64,000 bases of DNA from Fasciolopsis buskii (Eukaryota; Platyhelminthes; Trematoda; Plagiorchiida; Fasciolidae). Made by a program: the position numbers and the translations under genes. The stretch covers positions 243,049 to 307,048 of the forward strand of contig LUCM01010528.1 of assembly GCA_008360955.1 (NCBI GenBank), given 5' to 3'. Shown here piece after piece: positions 61,615-64,000 of this stretch. How positions within the stretch are numbered: position 1 is the first letter of the stretch; each line of letters starts with the position of its first letter. Below the pieces are notes generated by a model. The model saw nothing but the letters and a program-made list of their open reading frames with translations. It had not been told where the DNA came from and did no database searches.

Positions 61615-63548
61615 ATTCAGTAATCATTGACCTGCAATATATTCGCTCTTTTTACTGGGGGAAAGCACCAAGGTGTTGACTAAGATCAGCGAGTTGTCAT
61701 TCACTGATCGCGAAGCCGTCCACAACCACGCACATCACTGTCATCCAGCTCTATGATCTTGTAAGGGGGGGCTCAGCTCGGATGCCAAATGCTCAAGGCC
61801 ACTTTGCTTCGGTGCGATGAGTCATACAAATATTAAACGTGATTATATCCGGAAGGACAGAACCGACTGGCAAACCGCTTCGGCTTCTACTGAACAACAA
61901 ATGGGCTTTGAATTAGACTGACTACAAGCCAGAGAGCAAATAAGTAACCCGCCGAGCAGTCTAATTCGCGGATTTACTTAAACTGGTCTGATTTTCGTGG
62001 TAAGCCCACAGACGAGCGGAAGAGCTGCTCGGAATGAAGAACAAAGAAGACTGTAGGCCCGTTTGGCAGGGGTGATCGGCCAATGATTTTTAACTTGAGC
62101 GGACCAGCACAAATTGTTTGATTACGACAAATAAAAAGCACCGTCCTGTTAACCGACCAAAGGCCATCTGATTGTTCTCGCTCAATTAAGCGGGACGAGC
62201 CTGAATTAGAATCGAGACCACCGACTGTAGAAGCGACAACTAGCGACTGCGATAACCCGATAATAAAACAGTCATGCATTTTTCACATTAGATTCATCAG
62301 ATCCTGTAATCCTGTTCAAAAGTAGTGGAAATTCCGGGGTGAAATTCTCCACTTTTGACGGTCGTCATGTAACCAACCTCCATTATATTGTTGAATAGAT
62401 TTTACCTCAATTTATCACAATCGCCAGGAGAATGCTATTGACACAATTGGTTTGTTTCAATCGCCATTCTGATATGATGCACTATTCACCATTTTTATGA
62501 CAAACAGTCCGGATCTCATAGTGCCTAAATCCTGGTAAGCGTTTAGTTCCATAGGATTACAATTAGTCACTCTTCTCGTTCGGATAAAAGGAAACATTTT
62601 CACAACTGATCTTGAGATCAATGTGAGTAGCAGAAAATGAGGTTTTTTAAGAAACTACTTACCATGCGGTGCCTTCACTTAAATCATGCTTAGGAAACCA
62701 CAAACCATTGTGGAGCTGTTTCATTCTCGCTACGAATTAGTAGTATTAAATACCCACCTTTGGCCTCGCATGGATACCCAGCATCCGGGGTGATGGTGAT
62801 TCATATCAGGGATGTTTCAATGAGTTTTACCGGTAATTCAACCGTTCACGTTGTATATTAAACTACTTCCTCCGAAGTCATTTTAGAATCAGGTCTTATA
62901 CTAATCCCTAAGATGCCTACCTTTGCTAACGTGGTTCCTGTTTGGATGCACCGCTGTAAAAACTATTACCCGTGATGGCTCATTAAAATCTCTTTTGAGC
63001 GCTATTTCGGTTTAACAATTTCGAGCCTCCCAGTAAATTTGCTTCACTTTTCTTGATTTATCGTGCACGTGCTTCTCCTAACAAATGATCCCGCTATTTC
63101 GTTATCATTCCACTAAGGAGACTGCATTTTCACCCGTCTTGAAGCTCGTTGACCGTTCCTGGCTGAAAACCATTTCACGAGCAGCAAGCACAAAGGGGAA
63201 AAACTAACTAAACTGAATAGCTATTTGAGTATTACTTTTTGGAGGTTGGAAGTAGGACTAAACTTTCATTACTATTTGCTAAACTTTGTGGAATTCAAAG
63301 GACGCCAAACCTGTTCTAGCCAGAAAAACACCGAAAAGACTAATTTATCGCCTCTTAGTTCAGTTTTTTACAAATCCTTCTGGGGCAGAATAACTGACAC
63401 TACAAGATATCCTGAGAGGATGCCATTCACTTCTTTCGTCTCTTGTGTGTTTGTGATTCCAGTTTTGCCTTTCGTCGTTCATCGGGTTTCGCCATAACCA
63501 TACTGGTGCTATTCTCGTATCTTCCTTAATCCAAAATATTTCCCCCAG
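61615..63548. other. Right part of the CUB4-LDLa intron, nothing assigned
   Basis: A 101-codon minus-strand frame (61974-62279) and a 90-codon plus-strand frame (63225-63497) are open, but neither has recognisable motifs. No RNA gene or repeat stands out. The polypyrimidine tract before the LDLa exon starts at about 63520. Confidence 0.5.
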
Positions 63549-63686
63549 GCATTTGCGACGGATTTCGTTGTGAGCACACGAAAAACTGTATTTCTCGGAA
63601 TCTCGAATGTGATGGTTTCGCTAACTGCGGCGCTTTTGTTAACGACGGGAAACTTGTTCCTGACAACTCGGATGAAACTAGTCACT
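63549..63686 (+). CDS. Exon encoding an LDL-receptor class A (LDLa) module
   Basis: The acceptor lies in a C-rich tract (ttcccccag), and the exon joins in phase 1 to the glycine codon opened by the CUB4 end. It encodes a single complete LDLa module. Its cysteines fall in ICDGFRC, KNC, LECDGFANC and finally SHC, whose codon is split by the donor t|gtgagt. The calcium-binding signature D-N-S-D-E-T near the C-terminus is intact. A 10-residue loop (AFVNDGKLVP) lengthens the segment between the fifth cysteine and D-N-S-D-E. LDLa modules typically bind ligands or partner receptors and need calcium to fold. The gene continues downstream, where a transmembrane segment would be expected in a LEV-10 or Neto-like protein. 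Confidence 0.9.
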
Positions 63687-63904
63687 GTGAGTCTCATAAA
63701 TCATAAGTAACCGAAGAATAGTTATTCGGAGCTATGGTTGATACTCTAATAGTAATTTACCAATTAGGTCGACAAATTGTTTCTAGCTATGTGTACTATG
63801 TCGTATCAGACGACATCAATACTTGCATTATCTATCCGTTTGTTCTAAGTCATGGTGAAAACTACAGTGACTACCCGATTTGAGCCTGACTTCCATGTAT
63901 ATTC

Positions 63905-63965
63905 ATATTGAGAAAACAAGTTGGCGAACAAGCTCGTTTTCAGTGATTCGTACTCATGCCATTAC

Positions 63966-63967
<2 letters not shown>
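63905..63967 (+). repeat. Dispersed repeat, copy 2
   Basis: Same-orientation copy of the segment at 60341-60408. A second Penelope-like element of the same family could start here and continue beyond the window, but only this flank is visible. Confidence 0.8.

Positions 63968-63970
<3 letters not shown>

Positions 63971-64000
<30 letters not shown>
63971..64000. repeat. (TA)n microsatellite at the window edge
   Basis: A perfect TA run of at least 30 bases that continues past the window. Confidence 0.95.

Larger units (their letters stand above)
59997..63548 (+). other. Intron 3.6 kb between CUB4 and LDLa
   Basis: Contains the Penelope-like element with its inverted arms (60416-61614). The remaining 61.6-63.5 kb shows unassigned short frames only. 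Confidence 0.7.
6030..63686 (+). other. Multi-CUB plus LDLa gene, LEV-10/Neto-like (partial, 11 exons seen)
   Basis: This entry spans a split gene whose visible exons encode four CUB domains, a linker and one LDLa module. CUB and LDLa modules are extracellular protein-interaction domains. Nematode LEV-10 (five CUBs, LDLa, one membrane pass) clusters acetylcholine receptors, and Neto proteins (two CUBs, LDLa, one membrane pass) are glutamate-receptor auxiliaries. What is seen: eleven GT/AG-bounded blocks totalling 2499 coding bases, all joining in phase. The first block begins inside a codon and the last ends inside one, so the gene continues on both sides. No signal peptide, start codon, transmembrane helix or stop was found in the window. 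Exons make up only about 4 percent of the span, and the introns carry retroelement relics. Function is inferred from domain order. A CUB/LDLa receptor of another subfamily is possible. Confidence 0.85.
63687..64000 (+). other. Start of the next intron
   Basis: Follows the LDLa donor. It ends with the second copy of the dispersed repeat and a (TA)n tract running off the window. Confidence 0.7.

Noticed and set aside
6030..63686. Cubilin or LRP3/LRP12 as the identity of the main gene
   Set aside because: Cubilin has EGF repeats and 27 CUBs without an LDLa after a few CUBs. LRP3/12 alternate CUBs with several LDLa modules. The visible order fits LEV-10/Neto better.

Overview
The window reads as eukaryotic genomic DNA from a flatworm, most likely a digenean trematode. 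Very short coding blocks are separated by kilobase-scale introns with GT/AG boundaries. The intervening DNA is AT-leaning and littered with (TA)n, (CA/GT)n and (TAA)n tracts. It carries decayed non-LTR retrotransposons and a Penelope-like element of the kind common in trematode genomes. No bacterial-style gene packing, rRNA or CRISPR array is visible. The genus cannot be fixed from the sequence alone.

The main content is one plus-strand gene running through almost the whole window, from about 6030 to 63686 and continuing past both edges. Eleven exons (about 2.5 kb of coding sequence, near 833 codons) can be placed by protein motif, splice site and reading phase. Every junction is phase-compatible. 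In order they encode four CUB domains and one LDL-receptor class A (LDLa) module: CUB1 (6030-6315 plus 13393-13688), a Ser/Thr/His-rich linker (15862-16041), CUB2 (31243-31468 plus 32514-32803), CUB3 (43043-43389 plus 51852-52215), CUB4 (55044-55214, 58770-58890, 59917-59996) and LDLa (63549-63686). All sixteen CUB cysteines and all six LDLa cysteines are present. Several CUBs followed by a single LDLa is the layout of nematode LEV-10 (acetylcholine-receptor clustering) and, in shorter form, of Neto proteins. I infer a secreted or single-pass membrane adaptor of that class. The first exon(s) and any transmembrane segment lie outside the window or were not found.

The introns hold the mobile DNA. 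A minus-strand LINE relic (endonuclease tail, RT, 3' domain) lies at about 22.2-24.2 kb in the 15 kb intron. In the 32.8-43.0 kb intron, three plus-strand LINE pieces are out of order: a 3' piece at 33.5-33.9 kb, an endonuclease-RT piece at 35.2-36.9 kb and a 3' tail at 37.5-37.8 kb. A 5'-truncated Penelope-like element with a YVDD RT end, a GIY-YIG-like endonuclease and inverted flanking arms lies at 60.4-61.6 kb. Part of its left flank reappears at the right edge of the window.

Other structures are a 46-bp-arm foldback at 12361-12477, two degenerate tRNA-like segments, and several unassigned open frames. The region 1-6029 shows no convincing gene.
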